Shown here piece after piece: positions 27,186 through 36,413 of a DNA stretch of 64,000 nt. The position numbers were made by a program, and so were the translations under genes. How positions within the stretch are numbered: the stretch's first letter is position 1; each line of letters opens with the position of its first letter. The notes below the pieces were generated by a model. The model saw only the letters and a program-made list of their open reading frames with translations, did not search any database and was not told the DNA's origin. Origin of the DNA: Achromobacter sp. Root83 (GTDB lineage: Bacteria > Pseudomonadota > Gammaproteobacteria > Burkholderiales > Burkholderiaceae_B); the NCBI RefSeq assembly GCF_001428845.1, contig NZ_LMIU01000006.1, forward strand, positions 134,195 to 198,194, given 5' to 3'.

Positions 27186-27998
27186 TCAGAGCATGTGCGC
27201 CAGGAATTCCCGGCTGCGCACGTGCCGGGGCGCGCTGAAGAAGTCGGCCGACGGCGCTTCCTCGACGATGCGGCCGTCGTCCATGAAGATGACCCGGTGG
27301 GCCACTTCGCGCGCGAAGCCCATTTCGTGGGTGACCACCAGCATGGTCATGCGTTCGTCGGCCAACTGCTTCATGGTGCGCAGGACTTCGCCGGTCAGTT
27401 CCGGGTCCAGCGCCGAGGTCGGTTCGTCGAACAGCATGATGTCCGGCTCCATGGCCAGCGCGCGGGCAATCGCCACGCGCTGCTTCTGGCCGCCGGACAG
27501 GCGCGTGGGATAGTTGTCACGCTTGTTCAGCAGGCCAACCTTGCGCAGCAGCGATTCCGCCTTCGGAATGATCGCGGCGCGCGACATGCCCTTGACGGTG
27601 ATGGGCGCTTCGATAATGTTCTGCAGCACCGTCATGTGCGGGAACAGATTGAACGACTGGAACACCATGCCCATCTTGCGGCAGATGCGCCGCACGTCGG
27701 CGTCGCTGGCGTACTGGCTGCGTCCGCCGGAGACGGCGGCGGCCATGACCTCGCCTTCGATCTCGATGCTGCCTTCGTCGATGGTCTCCAGGTGGTTCAG
27801 GCAGCGCAGGAAGGTGCTTTTACCCGAGCCGGACGGACCGATCACCGCCACCACTTCACCCTGCCCCAAGGTCAGCGACACATTGTCCAGCACGCGGTTC
27901 GCGCCGAAGGACTTGACGATGTTGCGGGCCTGGATCATCACGGGGCGGCCGGCCTGCCCGGGCTGGCCGGTCGGGGGATTACTGGTCATATTTGGCAT
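27186..27998 (-). CDS. Polar amino acid ABC transporter ATPase (GlnQ/HisP type)
   Basis: The 270-residue ATPase shows Walker [12 protein letters not shown], signature [16 protein letters not shown], Walker [14 protein letters not shown] and [10 protein letters not shown]. The insertion [31 protein letters not shown] resembles HisP-type proteins with a longer helical linker. It energises the permease encoded just upstream; the ATG at 27998 overlaps that gene's end by 20 bases and has GGAAA at proper distance (27989 is an alternative). Substrate is an amino acid by family, not further defined. Confidence 0.9.
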   Translation of the reverse strand: MPNMTSNPPTGQPGQAGRPVMIQARNIVKSFGANRVLDNVSLTLGQGEVVAVIGPSGSGKSTFLRCLNHLETIDEGSIEIEGEVMAAAVSGGRSQYASDADVRRICRKMGMVFQSFNLFPHMTVLQNIIEAPITVKGMSRAAIIPKAESLLRKVGLLNKRDNYPTRLSGGQKQRVAIARALAMEPDIMLFDEPTSALDPELTGEVLRTMKQLADERMTMLVVTHEMGFAREVAHRVIFMDDGRIVEEAPSADFFSAPRHVRSREFLAHML

Positions 27999-28632
27999 AG
28001 CGCTTTTCCATGTGCTGGAAGAACCACGTCAGCAGCAGCGTCATCAACAGGTAGAAGGCGGCGGCGACGAGGAACGGCGTGGTCGTGAAGTCGCGCTGCA
28101 CGATGCCCCGCGCCGTGCGCAGGATATCGTTGAGCGCCAGCACGTAGATGAGCGAGGTGTCCTTGACCAGCGTGATGGTCTCGTTGCTCATGGGCGGCAG
28201 CACGCGTTGCACCATCTGCGGCAGCACGATGCGGCGCAGCGTCTGCAGATAGGTCATGCCCAGCACCTTGCTGCCTTCGTACTGGCCGCGGTCCACCGAC
28301 TGGATGCCGGCGCGGAAGATCTCGGCGAAGTACGCCGCGTAGTTCAGCGCGAAAGCCACCACCGCGGCCGGGAAATCAGGCAGCCGGATGCCGATCACCG
28401 GCACGAATGGCAGCGCGAAGTAGATGAACAGCATCTGGAGCATGAGCGGGGTGCCGCGCATCAGCCAGATATAGCCATTGACCAGCCGGCTCAGCAGCGG
28501 CCACTTCGAGATCCGCGCAAGGGCCAGCACGAGGCCCAGCGGCACGGCCAGCGCCAGCGTGATGAAGAACAGCGTCAAGGTCACTTTCGCGCCTTGCGCC
28601 AATGGCCCCAGAAGGGAGAGTACGTAGTCCAT
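27979..28632 (-). CDS. Polar amino acid ABC transporter permease (HisM/GlnP type)
   Basis: The 217-residue inner-membrane protein has five hydrophobic segments and an EAA loop ([34 protein letters not shown]). [22 protein letters not shown] is the usual family block. Only one permease gene is present, so the channel is probably a homodimer. It lies between the ATPase gene (overlapping) and the binding protein gene 129 bases upstream. Confidence 0.9.
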   Translation of the reverse strand: MDYVLSLLGPLAQGAKVTLTLFFITLALAVPLGLVLALARISKWPLLSRLVNGYIWLMRGTPLMLQMLFIYFALPFVPVIGIRLPDFPAAVVAFALNYAAYFAEIFRAGIQSVDRGQYEGSKVLGMTYLQTLRRIVLPQMVQRVLPPMSNETITLVKDTSLIYVLALNDILRTARGIVQRDFTTTPFLVAAAFYLLMTLLLTWFFQHMEKRYAKYDQ

Positions 28633-28761
28633 GCAGTGGGTTCGCGCCGCGCGGGCAAGAGGGAATCATGGGCAAGCCCGCCTGGCCTTGCGGCGCCGCG
28701 GCGGGCTGCGGGACTGCAACGGGCGCGCGCCCCGGCTGGCGGGCCGCGGGCGCCTGACCGA

Positions 28762-29553
28762 TTACTTGATGATGTTGGCGCCGAACCACTGGGTGGCGAT
28801 ACGGCCGGCGGTGCCGTCCTGCTTCATCGAATCCAGCGTCTTGTCGAGCTTGCCCAGCAGTTCGGTGTCGTCCTTGCGCACGCCCACGCCGTAGTCTTCG
28901 GTGCCGAAGTTCTCTTCCAGCACGCGGTATTCGCCCGCGCGCTTGCTGATCAGGTAGCGGCCGACCACTTCGTCGACGACGATGGCGTCCAGGCGGCCCG
29001 CGGCCAGGTCCATCAGGGCCGTGACGTTGTCGCCGAACTTCTTCACTTCCTTGATCTGGGCGGCGACCGGGTCCTTGGCGATGGCGTCGGTGGCGCTGCT
29101 GCCGTCCTGCGCGCCGATGACCTTGCCGGCCAGGTCGTTCTTGACCTTCACGGGCGACGCATTGCCCACGATGATGATCTGGTGGTTGGCCATGTAAGGC
29201 GCGGTGAAGCTGATGTTCTTCTTGCGCTCTTCGGTGATCGTCAGGCCATTCCACAGCACGTCGACGCGCTTGCCGTTGAGTTCGGCTTCCTTGGCGCTCC
29301 AGTCGATCGGCTTGAATTCCACCTCGATGCCCAGACGCTTGCTGGCTTCCTTGGCCATGTCGATGTCGAAACCGACGATCTGGTTGCTGGCGTCGCGAAA
29401 GCCCATGGGCGGGAAATTATCGTCCAGGCCGACGACGACCTTCTTGGCGGCGGCCGGCGCCTGGGCGCCCGCGGCGGGCGCGTTGTCGCTGGGACCGCAA
29501 GCCGTGAGCAGCGTGGTTGCGGACACAAGAAGAACAGCAGTCAGTTTTTTCAT
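28762..29553 (-). CDS. Amino acid ABC transporter substrate-binding lipoprotein
   Basis: The 263-residue protein has a type II signal peptide with lipobox LTAC (Cys19), then an Ala/Pro-rich linker and a family 3 binding fold: VVVGLDDNFPPMGFRDASNQIVGFDIDMAKEASKRLG, WSAKEAELNGKRVDVLWNGLTITEERKKNISFTAPY, VIGAQDGSSA and DAIVVDEVVGRYLI. It should be tethered to the periplasmic face and feed the permease downstream. The 128-base gap to the permease is GC-rich with imperfect hairpins but no T-run. Confidence 0.9.
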   Translation of the reverse strand: MKKLTAVLLVSATTLLTACGPSDNAPAAGAQAPAAAKKVVVGLDDNFPPMGFRDASNQIVGFDIDMAKEASKRLGIEVEFKPIDWSAKEAELNGKRVDVLWNGLTITEERKKNISFTAPYMANHQIIIVGNASPVKVKNDLAGKVIGAQDGSSATDAIAKDPVAAQIKEVKKFGDNVTALMDLAAGRLDAIVVDEVVGRYLISKRAGEYRVLEENFGTEDYGVGVRKDDTELLGKLDKTLDSMKQDGTAGRIATQWFGANIIK

Positions 29554-29776
29554 CGTTATGGGTGCGCCTGGCGCAGGAATGAAGAATGCCGGGAAGGCTC
29601 GGCAACAAGCCGCGAGCCGCTATTTTAGCGTCCCCGCCGCGAAGTGCCGGCGGCGGCGCCCCGGCGCGGCAGGGACCGGGCGGATCGCGCGCCCGGGACC
29701 GGCGGACCGGACGGCGCATACCGGGGCGCACAGGCGCGGCATGCTAGGCTTGCCCCCCCGTCCCCGTGGATTCCGC

Positions 29777-30655
29777 ATGAGCCCCGCCATCCGTCTTGGT
29801 CCGCTTGTATTCCCCGCAGAGCTCGCGGTGCTGATCGCCGCCGCCGCGATCGGGCTGCTGGCCGGCCGCCTGCTGGACCGCAGGCCCCGGCCGAACCGTC
29901 CCGCCGACGTGTCGGCCGTGCTGTGGCGCTCCCTGATCGCGGGCCTGCTGGTCGCGCGCCTGGGCTTTGTCTGGCAGTACCGGGACCTTTACATGCAGGA
30001 TCCGCTTCAGATCCTTGACCTGCGCGACGGGGGCTGGTCGGGCCTGCCGGGCCTGGCCGCCGCCTGGATCTACGGCGCGGGCGCGATGATCCGGCGCGCC
30101 GCGCCCCGGCCCGCGGTGCTGGGCGCCCTGCTCCTGGCCAGCCTGGCCTGGTTCGGCGGCGGGCGTTTGACGGCGCCCGCCAGCGTGCCGCCCCCGGCGC
30201 TGGCCACGCTGGCGCTGGAGTCTCTGGACGGAACACCGTCCACGCTGGCGGCCTTTCACGGCAAGCCCACGGTGATCAACCTGTGGGCAAGCTGGTGCCC
30301 GCCCTGCCGCCGCGAGATGCCCGCTTTCGCCAGCGCGCAGGCCGCGAACCCGGATGTGAATTTTGTCTTCCTGAACCAGGGCGAAACCGCCCCGGAAATC
30401 CGCCAGTATCTGGACCAGCACGCGCCAGCCCTGCGCAATGTCCTGCGCGACCCCGCCAGCGAGGCCTCGCGCAAGATGAGCAACCGGGGCCTGCCCGCCA
30501 CCCTGTTCCTGGACGCCGGCGGACGTCTGACCGACCTGCGCGTGGGCGAATTGTCCACGGCCACGCTGGCCCAGCGCCTGGAGGCCATCCGGACGGCCCA
30601 GGATCGGGATTCCCGGCGCCCGGTTGCCATCCGGACGGAGAAAGACCCGGATTAG
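29777..30655 (+). CDS. TlpA-like thioredoxin with N-terminal Lgt-like membrane domain
   Basis: The 292-residue protein has an N-terminal region with several hydrophobic segments (FPAELAVLIAAAAIGLLAGRLL, LIAGLLVARLGFVWQYRDLYMQDPLQILDLRDGGWSGLPGLAAAWIYG, AVLGALLLASLAWFGG) that resembles part of prolipoprotein diacylglyceryl transferase. A periplasmic thioredoxin domain with active site WASWCPPCRREMP (C174, C177) and cis-Pro loop GLPATLFLDA follows. The Lgt-like part is too short to be catalytic. The protein likely reduces or exchanges disulfides in the periplasm, as TlpA/ResA do. The start at 29777 fits this domain plan; the upstream frame is antisense to the binding protein gene. Confidence 0.85.
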   Translation: MSPAIRLGPLVFPAELAVLIAAAAIGLLAGRLLDRRPRPNRPADVSAVLWRSLIAGLLVARLGFVWQYRDLYMQDPLQILDLRDGGWSGLPGLAAAWIYGAGAMIRRAAPRPAVLGALLLASLAWFGGGRLTAPASVPPPALATLALESLDGTPSTLAAFHGKPTVINLWASWCPPCRREMPAFASAQAANPDVNFVFLNQGETAPEIRQYLDQHAPALRNVLRDPASEASRKMSNRGLPATLFLDAGGRLTDLRVGELSTATLAQRLEAIRTAQDRDSRRPVAIRTEKDPD

Positions 30656-30671
30656 CGGACCGCGCGGCCGC

Positions 30672-30709
30672 CCTCAGGTCATCGCTGCCGTCCTCAGGCC
30701 ATCGCGGCC
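30672..30709. repeat. 18-bp near-perfect tandem duplication at the argC end
   Basis: CCTCAGGTCATCGCTGCC (30672-30689) and CCTCAGGCCATCGCGGCC (30692-30709) differ at two positions. The second copy contains the argC stop and last codons, so the first looks like a duplicated gene end just outside the reading frame. Confidence 0.6.
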
Positions 30710-31626
30710 AGCATCAGGTCCAGGTTCTGCACCGCCGCGCCGGACGCGCCCTTGCCCAGGTTGTCGAACACCGCCGTCAGCAGCACCTGGCCGTGCTGTT
30801 CGTTGCCGTGCACGCCCAAACGCAAATCGTTGGTTCCGTTGAGCGCCTGCGGATCCAGATGCGTCTGCGCCGCCGCCTCGTCGCGCGCCACCACCCGCAC
30901 ATGCGCCGCGCCGGCGTAGTGCCCGGCCAGGCAGTCATGCAGTTGCTGGCTGTCCACGCCCGCCGGCAGCAGGCGCAGGTGCAAGGGCACGGTCAGGACG
31001 ATGCCCTGGCGGAACGCGCCATACGCGGGCACGAAGACGGGGCGCTGCGTCAGGCCGGCGTGCCGTTCGATCTCTGGCGTGTGCTTGTGCGCCAGGCCCA
31101 GTCCATATAGCTGGAATGCCGGCCCCTTGGCGCCTTCCGGGCCTTCGTAGGCATCCACGCTGGCGCGGCCGCCGCCCGAGTAGCCGGACACGGCGTGCAC
31201 GACCGCAGGATAGTCCGCGGGAACAAGACCCGCCTGGATCAGGGGCCGGAGCAAGGCGATCGCGCCGGTGGGATAGCAACCAGGATTGCTCACGCGCAGC
31301 GCCTGGGCGATCCGTTCGGCCTGACCGGCGCTCATCTCGGGAAAACCGTACACCCAGCCCGCGTCCGTGCGGTGGGCGGAACTGGCGTCGACGATGCGGA
31401 CCTTGGGATTCACGACGGAGGCCGCCGCCTGCCGCGCCGGCTCGTCCGGCAGGCACAGGATCGCGACGTCGCAGGCATTGATGGCCTCGGCGCGGCGCTG
31501 CGGATGCTTGCGGTCGGCCTCGGGCAGCGTAAGCAGCCGCAAGTCGCCGCGGCCGTTGAGCCGTTCATGGATCTGCAGGCCGGTGGTGCCCTGGTCGCCG
31601 TCGATAAATACAAGGGGTTGGGTCAT
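30694..31626 (-). CDS. argC: N-acetyl-gamma-glutamyl-phosphate reductase, short (type 2) form
   Basis: The 310-residue NADPH enzyme reduces N-acetyl-glutamyl phosphate in arginine synthesis. Length and sequence ([39 protein letters not shown]) place it in the short ArgC2 class rather than the 340-residue type. The catalytic cysteine is C117 in [21 protein letters not shown] and the C-terminal [21 protein letters not shown] follow. The gene stands alone, divergent from a LysR regulator, with a LysR-type dyad between the two. Confidence 0.92.
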   Translation of the reverse strand: MTQPLVFIDGDQGTTGLQIHERLNGRGDLRLLTLPEADRKHPQRRAEAINACDVAILCLPDEPARQAAASVVNPKVRIVDASSAHRTDAGWVYGFPEMSAGQAERIAQALRVSNPGCYPTGAIALLRPLIQAGLVPADYPAVVHAVSGYSGGGRASVDAYEGPEGAKGPAFQLYGLGLAHKHTPEIERHAGLTQRPVFVPAYGAFRQGIVLTVPLHLRLLPAGVDSQQLHDCLAGHYAGAAHVRVVARDEAAAQTHLDPQALNGTNDLRLGVHGNEQHGQVLLTAVFDNLGKGASGAAVQNLDLMLAAMA

Positions 31627-31727
31627 GACGCTGTCCGCCTAGGTGGGGAGTTTCCTGGTCTTTCAGGAGAGGCCTTCATCATCGATCGGCTCATCAGATA
31701 AGAAAAGTCGAATATCATGACCGATCA

Positions 31728-31744
31728 ATTCAGATTTCCTGAAT
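31728..31744. promoter_or_regulatory. LysR-type box between argC and LysR
   Basis: ATTCAG-ATTTC-CTGAAT is a perfect 6-bp-arm dyad in the T-N11-A style of LysR regulators, about 100 bases from the argC start and 68 from the LysR start. The half-sites GATCGG (31683) and CCGATC (31721) lie nearby. Confidence 0.6.
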
Positions 31745-31811
31745 GACAACTCCGGCAGGCAAGGCGCGCCCGCGTGCCTGCCGCGCGGCGCGAGCCCACT
31801 CGAGAACACCC

Positions 31812-32720
31812 ATGCGAGAAATCAGTCTGGACCGGCTGCGCACCCTGGTGGCCATCGCCGACCTGGGATCGTTCGCGGATGCCGCGCGCGCCCTGCATCT
31901 GGCGCCGCCCACCGTCAGCCTGCACGTGGCGGATCTGGAGTCCCGCGTGGGCGCGCCCTTGCTGATGCGCAAGCGCGGCCAGGTCCGGCCCACCGCCATC
32001 GGAGACACCCTGCTGGAACGCGCCCGCCGGCTGCTTGCCGAAGCCGATCAGGCCCTGGACGATGTGCAGCGCCAGGTGCAGGGGCTGGCGGGCCGGGTGC
32101 GCTTGGGCGCGTCGACCGGCGCGATCGCGCATCTGCTGCCGCAAGCGCTCGAAACCCTGGGCCGCGACCACCCCGGCATCGACGTGCAGGTGGCGGTGCT
32201 GACGTCCCAGGAAACCCTGCTGCGGCTGGCGGACGGATCGCTGGACGTGGGCCTGGTGGCCTTGCCGCAGCCCCCGCTCGATGGCCTTGTGCTGCGCCCC
32301 TGGCGCCGGGATCCCGTGATGGCCTTCCTGCCCGCCGGCTGGCAGGCGCCCGCCCGCGTCACCCCCGCCTGGCTCGCCGGCCGGGCGCTGATCCTGAACG
32401 ACGCCAGCACGCGCCTGTCACGCCTGACGGGCGAATGGTTCGCGGCCGCCGGGCTGAACCCGCGCGCCCGCATCCAGCTCAACTACAACGATGCGATCAA
32501 GAGCCTGGTGGCAGCGGGCTATGGCGCCACCTTGCTGCCGCACGAGGCCACCGCGCCCCAGCCCGACCCGCGCATCGCCATGCGGCCGGTGCGGCCCGCG
32601 CTATGGCGTCCGCTGGGCATCGCGCACCGCGCCGGGCAGGTGGAACGCGCCACCCAGCACGTGCTGGACGTCTTGTGGGAACTGCGGGCGGCGGGCGCCG
32701 GACGCGCCGCCGCGCCTTAA
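31812..32720 (+). CDS. LysR family transcriptional regulator
   Basis: The 302-residue protein has an N-terminal HTH (ISLDRLRTLVAIADLGSFADAARALHLAPPTVSLHVADLESRVGAPLLMRKRGQVRPTAIGDTLLERAR) and a periplasmic-binding-like effector domain. MREISLDRL at 31812 is the family start. It is divergent from argC with a LysR box between, so it may regulate argC or itself. LysR proteins near argC that sense arginine or lysine (ArgP) exist, but nothing in the sequence proves that role here. Confidence 0.88.
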   Translation: MREISLDRLRTLVAIADLGSFADAARALHLAPPTVSLHVADLESRVGAPLLMRKRGQVRPTAIGDTLLERARRLLAEADQALDDVQRQVQGLAGRVRLGASTGAIAHLLPQALETLGRDHPGIDVQVAVLTSQETLLRLADGSLDVGLVALPQPPLDGLVLRPWRRDPVMAFLPAGWQAPARVTPAWLAGRALILNDASTRLSRLTGEWFAAAGLNPRARIQLNYNDAIKSLVAAGYGATLLPHEATAPQPDPRIAMRPVRPALWRPLGIAHRAGQVERATQHVLDVLWELRAAGAGRAAAP

Positions 32721-32791
32721 ATGCACGCCACGTTGCACGGAACCCGCGGCCAGTCCTGCACCGCGTTCCAGCCGCAGCCCGCTTTCAAGTG

Positions 32792-34579
32792 TCAAGCGCG
32801 CGTAGACGACGCGCGGCGGAAGAACGCGGTGCGCTGGCTTTCTTCGCGCAGCCGCCGGGCGCGGGACCGGAACAGGTCTTTGCGGCCCACGATGCCCAGC
32901 AGGCGGCCGGTGGCGCGGTCCACGATCGGCACCCGGCCCGCACCGGACAAGGCCATACGGTCGGCGATCTGGCTGGCCAGTTCCTCGGGATAGCCCTGCA
33001 CCAGCTCGCGCCCGGCCAGCGCTTCGGCTAGCGTCCGGTCGTCGTTTTCGCTTTCCAGCGCCCACGCCAGGCTGTCGGCGCGCGTCACTTCGCCCACCAC
33101 GGCGCCCTGCTCGTCCAGCACGGGATAGCTGGTGTGGACAGGTTGCGCGGTGGTGAAGTGCTCGATGGCCTGCGCCACCGTCAGCGTGGCGGGCAAGGTC
33201 TGCACGGGTGTGGTCATCACGTCGGCCACGCGCAGCAGATCGAAGGGGTCCACCCGGTACTCGCGGCTGATATGGTGGCCGCGCCGCGCGATCTTTTCGG
33301 TCAGGATCGACCGTTTCAGAAGCAGCACCGTGACGCCGTAGGCAAACACGCAGGCCGACAGCACCGGCAGCAGCGCGCCGATATTGCCCGTCAGCTCCAC
33401 CGCGAACAGGGTCGCGGTCAGCGGCGCCCGCATCGTGCCCCCCATCATCGCGGCCATGCCCAACAGGGCCCAGAAGCCCGGATCCGCCTGCGGCAGCCAG
33501 GGCGAGGCCAGCGCGCCCAGGGCGCCGCCGAAGATCAGCAAGGGCGCCAGCACGCCGCCCGACGTGCCCGAACCCAGCGCGATCGACCAGATGGCCACCT
33601 TGACCACCAACAGCACCAGCACCGCCTGGAAGGCCATGTCGCCCGCCAGCAGATGCCGGATGTTGTCATAGCCCACGCCCAGCGCGGCGGGTTCGATCAG
33701 CCCGCCGATGCCGATGGCCAGACCGCCGAAGGCCGGCCACCACATCCAATGGATGGGCAGCTTCTCGAACAGATCCTCGGCGGCATACACCAACGAGGTC
33801 AGCACCCCCGACCCCAGTCCCGCCAGCACGCCGATCGCGGCGCACGCCAGCAAGTGCCACGGCGTGAAGGCCAGCGCGCCCGAGTACGCAAAAATGGGGC
33901 CCGGCTCCAGCACGTAGGCGCGCGTGGCGGCGGCCACCAGAGCCGCCATCGCCACCGGCAGAAAACTGCGCGGCTTCCATTCGAACAGCAACAGCTCCAC
34001 CGCCAGCAGCACCGCCGCCAGCGGCGTGCCGAAGATCGCGGTCATGCCGGCGGCGGCGCCCGCCACCAACAACGTCTTGCGTTCGTTGTCGTCCAGGTGA
34101 ATGGTCTGGGCCAGCAGGGATCCGATCGCGCCGCCCGTCATGATGATGGGTCCTTCCGCGCCAAAGGGGCCGCCGGTGCCGATCGACACGGCCGAAGACA
34201 CCGGCTTGAGGATCGCCACCTTGGGCTGGATGCGGCTTTTGCCGATCAGGATGGCTTCCATGGCTTCGGGGATGCCGTGGCCGCGAATTTTTTCCGAGCC
34301 GTAGCGGGCCATCAACCCGATGATGAGGCAGCCCACAACGGGGATGGCTACGGACCCAAGGCCCAGGCGTCCGGTCGTGATCGGCAGGTCCGCAAAGGAA
34401 AACAGGCCGTGGTAGGCCAGGTTGGTGCACAGCGCGATCAGGCGCAGCAGCATCCATGCGGCCGCCACGCTGGCCAGTCCAACGGGTATGGCCAGCGCCA
34501 TCAGCAGGACGACGCGGCGGTCTGTGGTGAAGTCGCCCAGCCGGTTGACGGCGCGGGCGGAGGAAGAAGTAGGAGGCAT
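32792..34579 (-). CDS. ClC family chloride channel/antiporter with C-terminal CBS domains
   Basis: The 595-residue inner-membrane protein has the ClC ion-path motifs GTGGPFGAEGP (including the gating glutamate), GIPEAMEAILIGKS near the first helices, GSGTSGGVLAPLL and GMAAMMGGTMRAPLTATLFAVELTG. Two CBS domains follow (VADVMTTPVQTLPATLTVAQAIEHF and REL...GRVPIVDRATGRLLGIVGRKDLF), a ClcB-like arrangement. The start is uncertain: 34579 (MPPTSSS) is taken; 34627 would place the start inside the operator-like repeat. Neither has a clear ribosome binding site. It is divergent from a MarR gene, which likely represses it. Confidence 0.88.
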   Translation of the reverse strand: MPPTSSSARAVNRLGDFTTDRRVVLLMALAIPVGLASVAAAWMLLRLIALCTNLAYHGLFSFADLPITTGRLGLGSVAIPVVGCLIIGLMARYGSEKIRGHGIPEAMEAILIGKSRIQPKVAILKPVSSAVSIGTGGPFGAEGPIIMTGGAIGSLLAQTIHLDDNERKTLLVAGAAAGMTAIFGTPLAAVLLAVELLLFEWKPRSFLPVAMAALVAAATRAYVLEPGPIFAYSGALAFTPWHLLACAAIGVLAGLGSGVLTSLVYAAEDLFEKLPIHWMWWPAFGGLAIGIGGLIEPAALGVGYDNIRHLLAGDMAFQAVLVLLVVKVAIWSIALGSGTSGGVLAPLLIFGGALGALASPWLPQADPGFWALLGMAAMMGGTMRAPLTATLFAVELTGNIGALLPVLSACVFAYGVTVLLLKRSILTEKIARRGHHISREYRVDPFDLLRVADVMTTPVQTLPATLTVAQAIEHFTTAQPVHTSYPVLDEQGAVVGEVTRADSLAWALESENDDRTLAEALAGRELVQGYPEELASQIADRMALSGAGRVPIVDRATGRLLGIVGRKDLFRSRARRLREESQRTAFFRRASSTRA

Positions 34580-34625
34580 GTTCGACGAAAAGGTGGGACT
34601 AGGCGCAAGAAGTTTGCGAAATGTC

Positions 34626-34655
34626 ATATATATCGTAGCACGACATATATTAGAA
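34626..34655. promoter_or_regulatory. Operator-like inverted repeat between clc and marR
   Basis: ATATATATCGT (34626-34636) and ACGACATATAT (34640-34650) form an 11-bp dyad with one mismatch and a 3-base spacer. TATATT (34646-34651) inside it can serve as the marR -10 box. The stretch 34633-34655 matches 35210-35232 upstream of the HPP gene at 18 of 23 positions, so the same regulator should bind both. Confidence 0.6.
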
Positions 34656-34663
34656 TCAGCCGG

Positions 34664-35116
34664 GTGAATCCGCCCCGCTCCCCTGCCCGCCTGTCTTCCG
34701 CCGACTACGAACTGCTTGCCGACTTCCGCTACGCACTGCGCAAGTTCGCGGTGTTCAGCGAAAGCGCGGCCGCCGAACTGGACCTGATGCCGCAGCAGCA
34801 TCAGGTCTTGCTGGCGATCAAGGGCACCCGCAAATTCACGCCCGGACGGCGCGGCCTGTATGTGGGCGAAATCGCCGAGCGCCTGCTGCTGCGCCCGCAC
34901 ACCGCCGCGGAACTGGTCGGCCGTCTTGCGCGGCTGGACCTCGTCAGCCGCGAGCCCGATCCCGAAGACAGACGCCGGGTGGAAGTCGTGTTGACGCCCA
35001 AGGCCGAACGCATGCTGGAAGACCTGTCCGCCTCGCACCTTGAGGAACTGCACGCGATGCGTCCGTTGTTGACGCGCCTGTTGACGCGCCTGGACGGCGA
35101 CGCTGACGGGGTCTGA
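34664..35116 (+). CDS. MarR family transcriptional regulator
   Basis: The 150-residue winged-helix protein has HTH and wing YVGEIAERLLLRPHTAAELVGRLARLDLVSREPDPEDRRRVEVVLTPKAERML and the N-terminal dimer helix LSSADYELLADFRYALRKFAVFSE. GTG 34664 is the only start near the family N-terminus; a candidate -10 box at 34646 puts the transcript start within a few bases of it, so the message may be leaderless. It is predicted to bind the dyad that overlaps its own promoter, controlling itself, the divergent ClC gene and, through a second copy, the HPP/CBS gene downstream. Confidence 0.85.
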   Translation: MNPPRSPARLSSADYELLADFRYALRKFAVFSESAAAELDLMPQQHQVLLAIKGTRKFTPGRRGLYVGEIAERLLLRPHTAAELVGRLARLDLVSREPDPEDRRRVEVVLTPKAERMLEDLSASHLEELHAMRPLLTRLLTRLDGDADGV

Positions 35117-35209
35117 CCCTGGCGCCACGGATGGCCACGCCGGCGAGGCCTGACCTTCGCGCTATGGCATAAGCTCATACCTCAAAGCAATAAGCCTCGT
35201 GATAAATTG

Positions 35210-35232
35210 TCGTCCCGCGACATATTTCAGAA
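35210..35232 (+). promoter_or_regulatory. Second copy of the clc/marR operator, before the HPP gene
   Basis: TCGT-N4-GCGACATATTTCAGAA ends 16 bases before the TTG start of the HPP gene. It shares the CGACATAT core and flanking bases with 34633-34655. A GTGATAAATTG segment just upstream also resembles the left side of that site. Confidence 0.5.
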
Positions 35233-35248
35233 GCGCGAGGAGACCGTT

Positions 35249-36412
35249 TTGGGTGTTGCAATAAAGCGCTGGCTGGGGTCGTTCGCGCCAGCGCCGGTGG
35301 GCGTCAACGGACGCGAAAAAATCTACGGCGTGCTGGGCGCGCTGGTCGGGCTCTTCTGCACCGAGTGGGTCGGCCGCCATGCGCTGGGAAGCGCCAATCC
35401 CTGGTTCGTCGCGCCGATGGGCGCGTCCGCCGTGCTGCTGTTCGCCGCGCCGGCCAGTCCGCTCGCCCAGCCCTGGTCGCTGATGGCGGGCAACATCGTC
35501 TCCGCGCTGATCGGCGTTTTCTGCGCCCAGTTCATTCCCGTGCCCGGCGTTGCCGCGGCCGTGGCCGTGTCGCTGGCGATCGGCGCCATGTTTTCGTTGC
35601 GCTGCCTGCATCCGCCCAGCGGCGCGGTCGCGCTGACGGCGGTGCTGGGCGGCCCGTCCGTCGCCAGCCTGGGCTACGGCTTCGCGCTGTGGCCGGTGGC
35701 CCTGAACTCCCTCATCCTGCTGTGCATCGCCGTGGTGTTCAACGGCGCGCTCAAGCGCAATTACCCGCGCCGGCACGCCGAACCGGCAGCCGGCCACAGC
35801 ACGCGCGACCCCGTTCCCAGCGCCCGGCTGGGCTTTTCCCGCGCCGACCTGGACGACGCCCTGAGCCAGCGCGGCGAGCTGCTGGACATCAGCAAGGAAG
35901 ACCTGGAAGCCATCGTGCTGGACGCCGAGCTGCGCGCCAGCGTGCGCCGCTTTGGCGACGTGCGCTGCGCCGACATCATGTCGCGCGACGTGGTCTCGGT
36001 CATGGAAATGGATCCGCTGGACTATGCGGTCCGGCTCTTCGACAAGCACCGGCTGCAGGCGCTGCCCGTGCTGGATTCGGCCGGCCGCTATGCCGGCATG
36101 TTGGCCCAGGGCGACGTGCTGGCGCGCAAAAGCCGGCTGACGCCGGTGGCGGCCGGCGGCGAGCCCGCGCCGGACCTGCTGGTGGGCGACTGCATGCGCA
36201 GCGAGGTGCCCTTCGCCACGCCGGGCTTGCCCGTCATCGAATTGGCGCGCCCCATGTCGGACAGCCTGCATTGCGTGCCGGTGCTGGACGAGGCCCGCAA
36301 CCTGCACGGCCTGGTGACGCAATCCGACCTGGTGGCGGCCCTGTACCAGATGGCGGTATCGGCCAATTCGCAGCCCGCGGGCGGCGCCCATCCGCACAAG
36401 CTGGCCGCCTGA
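35249..36412 (+). CDS. HPP family membrane protein with two CBS domains
   Basis: The 387-residue protein has an N-terminal half with four to five membrane segments and the diagnostic SLRCLHPPSGAVALTAVLGG motif. The C-terminal half has a CBS pair (CADIMSRDVVSVMEMDPLDYAVRLFDKHRLQALPVLD and VGDCMRSEVPFATPGLPVIELARPM...HCVPVLDEARNLHGLVTQSDLV) that usually binds adenine nucleotides. HPP proteins include nitrite carriers of chloroplasts and cyanobacteria, so anion transport is plausible. The TTG start at 35249 is chosen because GAGGAG lies 6 bases upstream; a TTG at 35207 lies inside the operator. It shares an operator with the ClC channel gene, suggesting a joint anion response. Confidence 0.82.
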   Translation: MGVAIKRWLGSFAPAPVGVNGREKIYGVLGALVGLFCTEWVGRHALGSANPWFVAPMGASAVLLFAAPASPLAQPWSLMAGNIVSALIGVFCAQFIPVPGVAAAVAVSLAIGAMFSLRCLHPPSGAVALTAVLGGPSVASLGYGFALWPVALNSLILLCIAVVFNGALKRNYPRRHAEPAAGHSTRDPVPSARLGFSRADLDDALSQRGELLDISKEDLEAIVLDAELRASVRRFGDVRCADIMSRDVVSVMEMDPLDYAVRLFDKHRLQALPVLDSAGRYAGMLAQGDVLARKSRLTPVAAGGEPAPDLLVGDCMRSEVPFATPGLPVIELARPMSDSLHCVPVLDEARNLHGLVTQSDLVAALYQMAVSANSQPAGGAHPHKLAA

Positions 36413-36413
36413 G

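Noticed and set aside
28633-28761. GC-rich hairpins between binding protein and permease genes as a terminator
   Set aside because: Pairings are imperfect and no T-run follows on the minus strand; the permease and ATPase have no other visible promoter.
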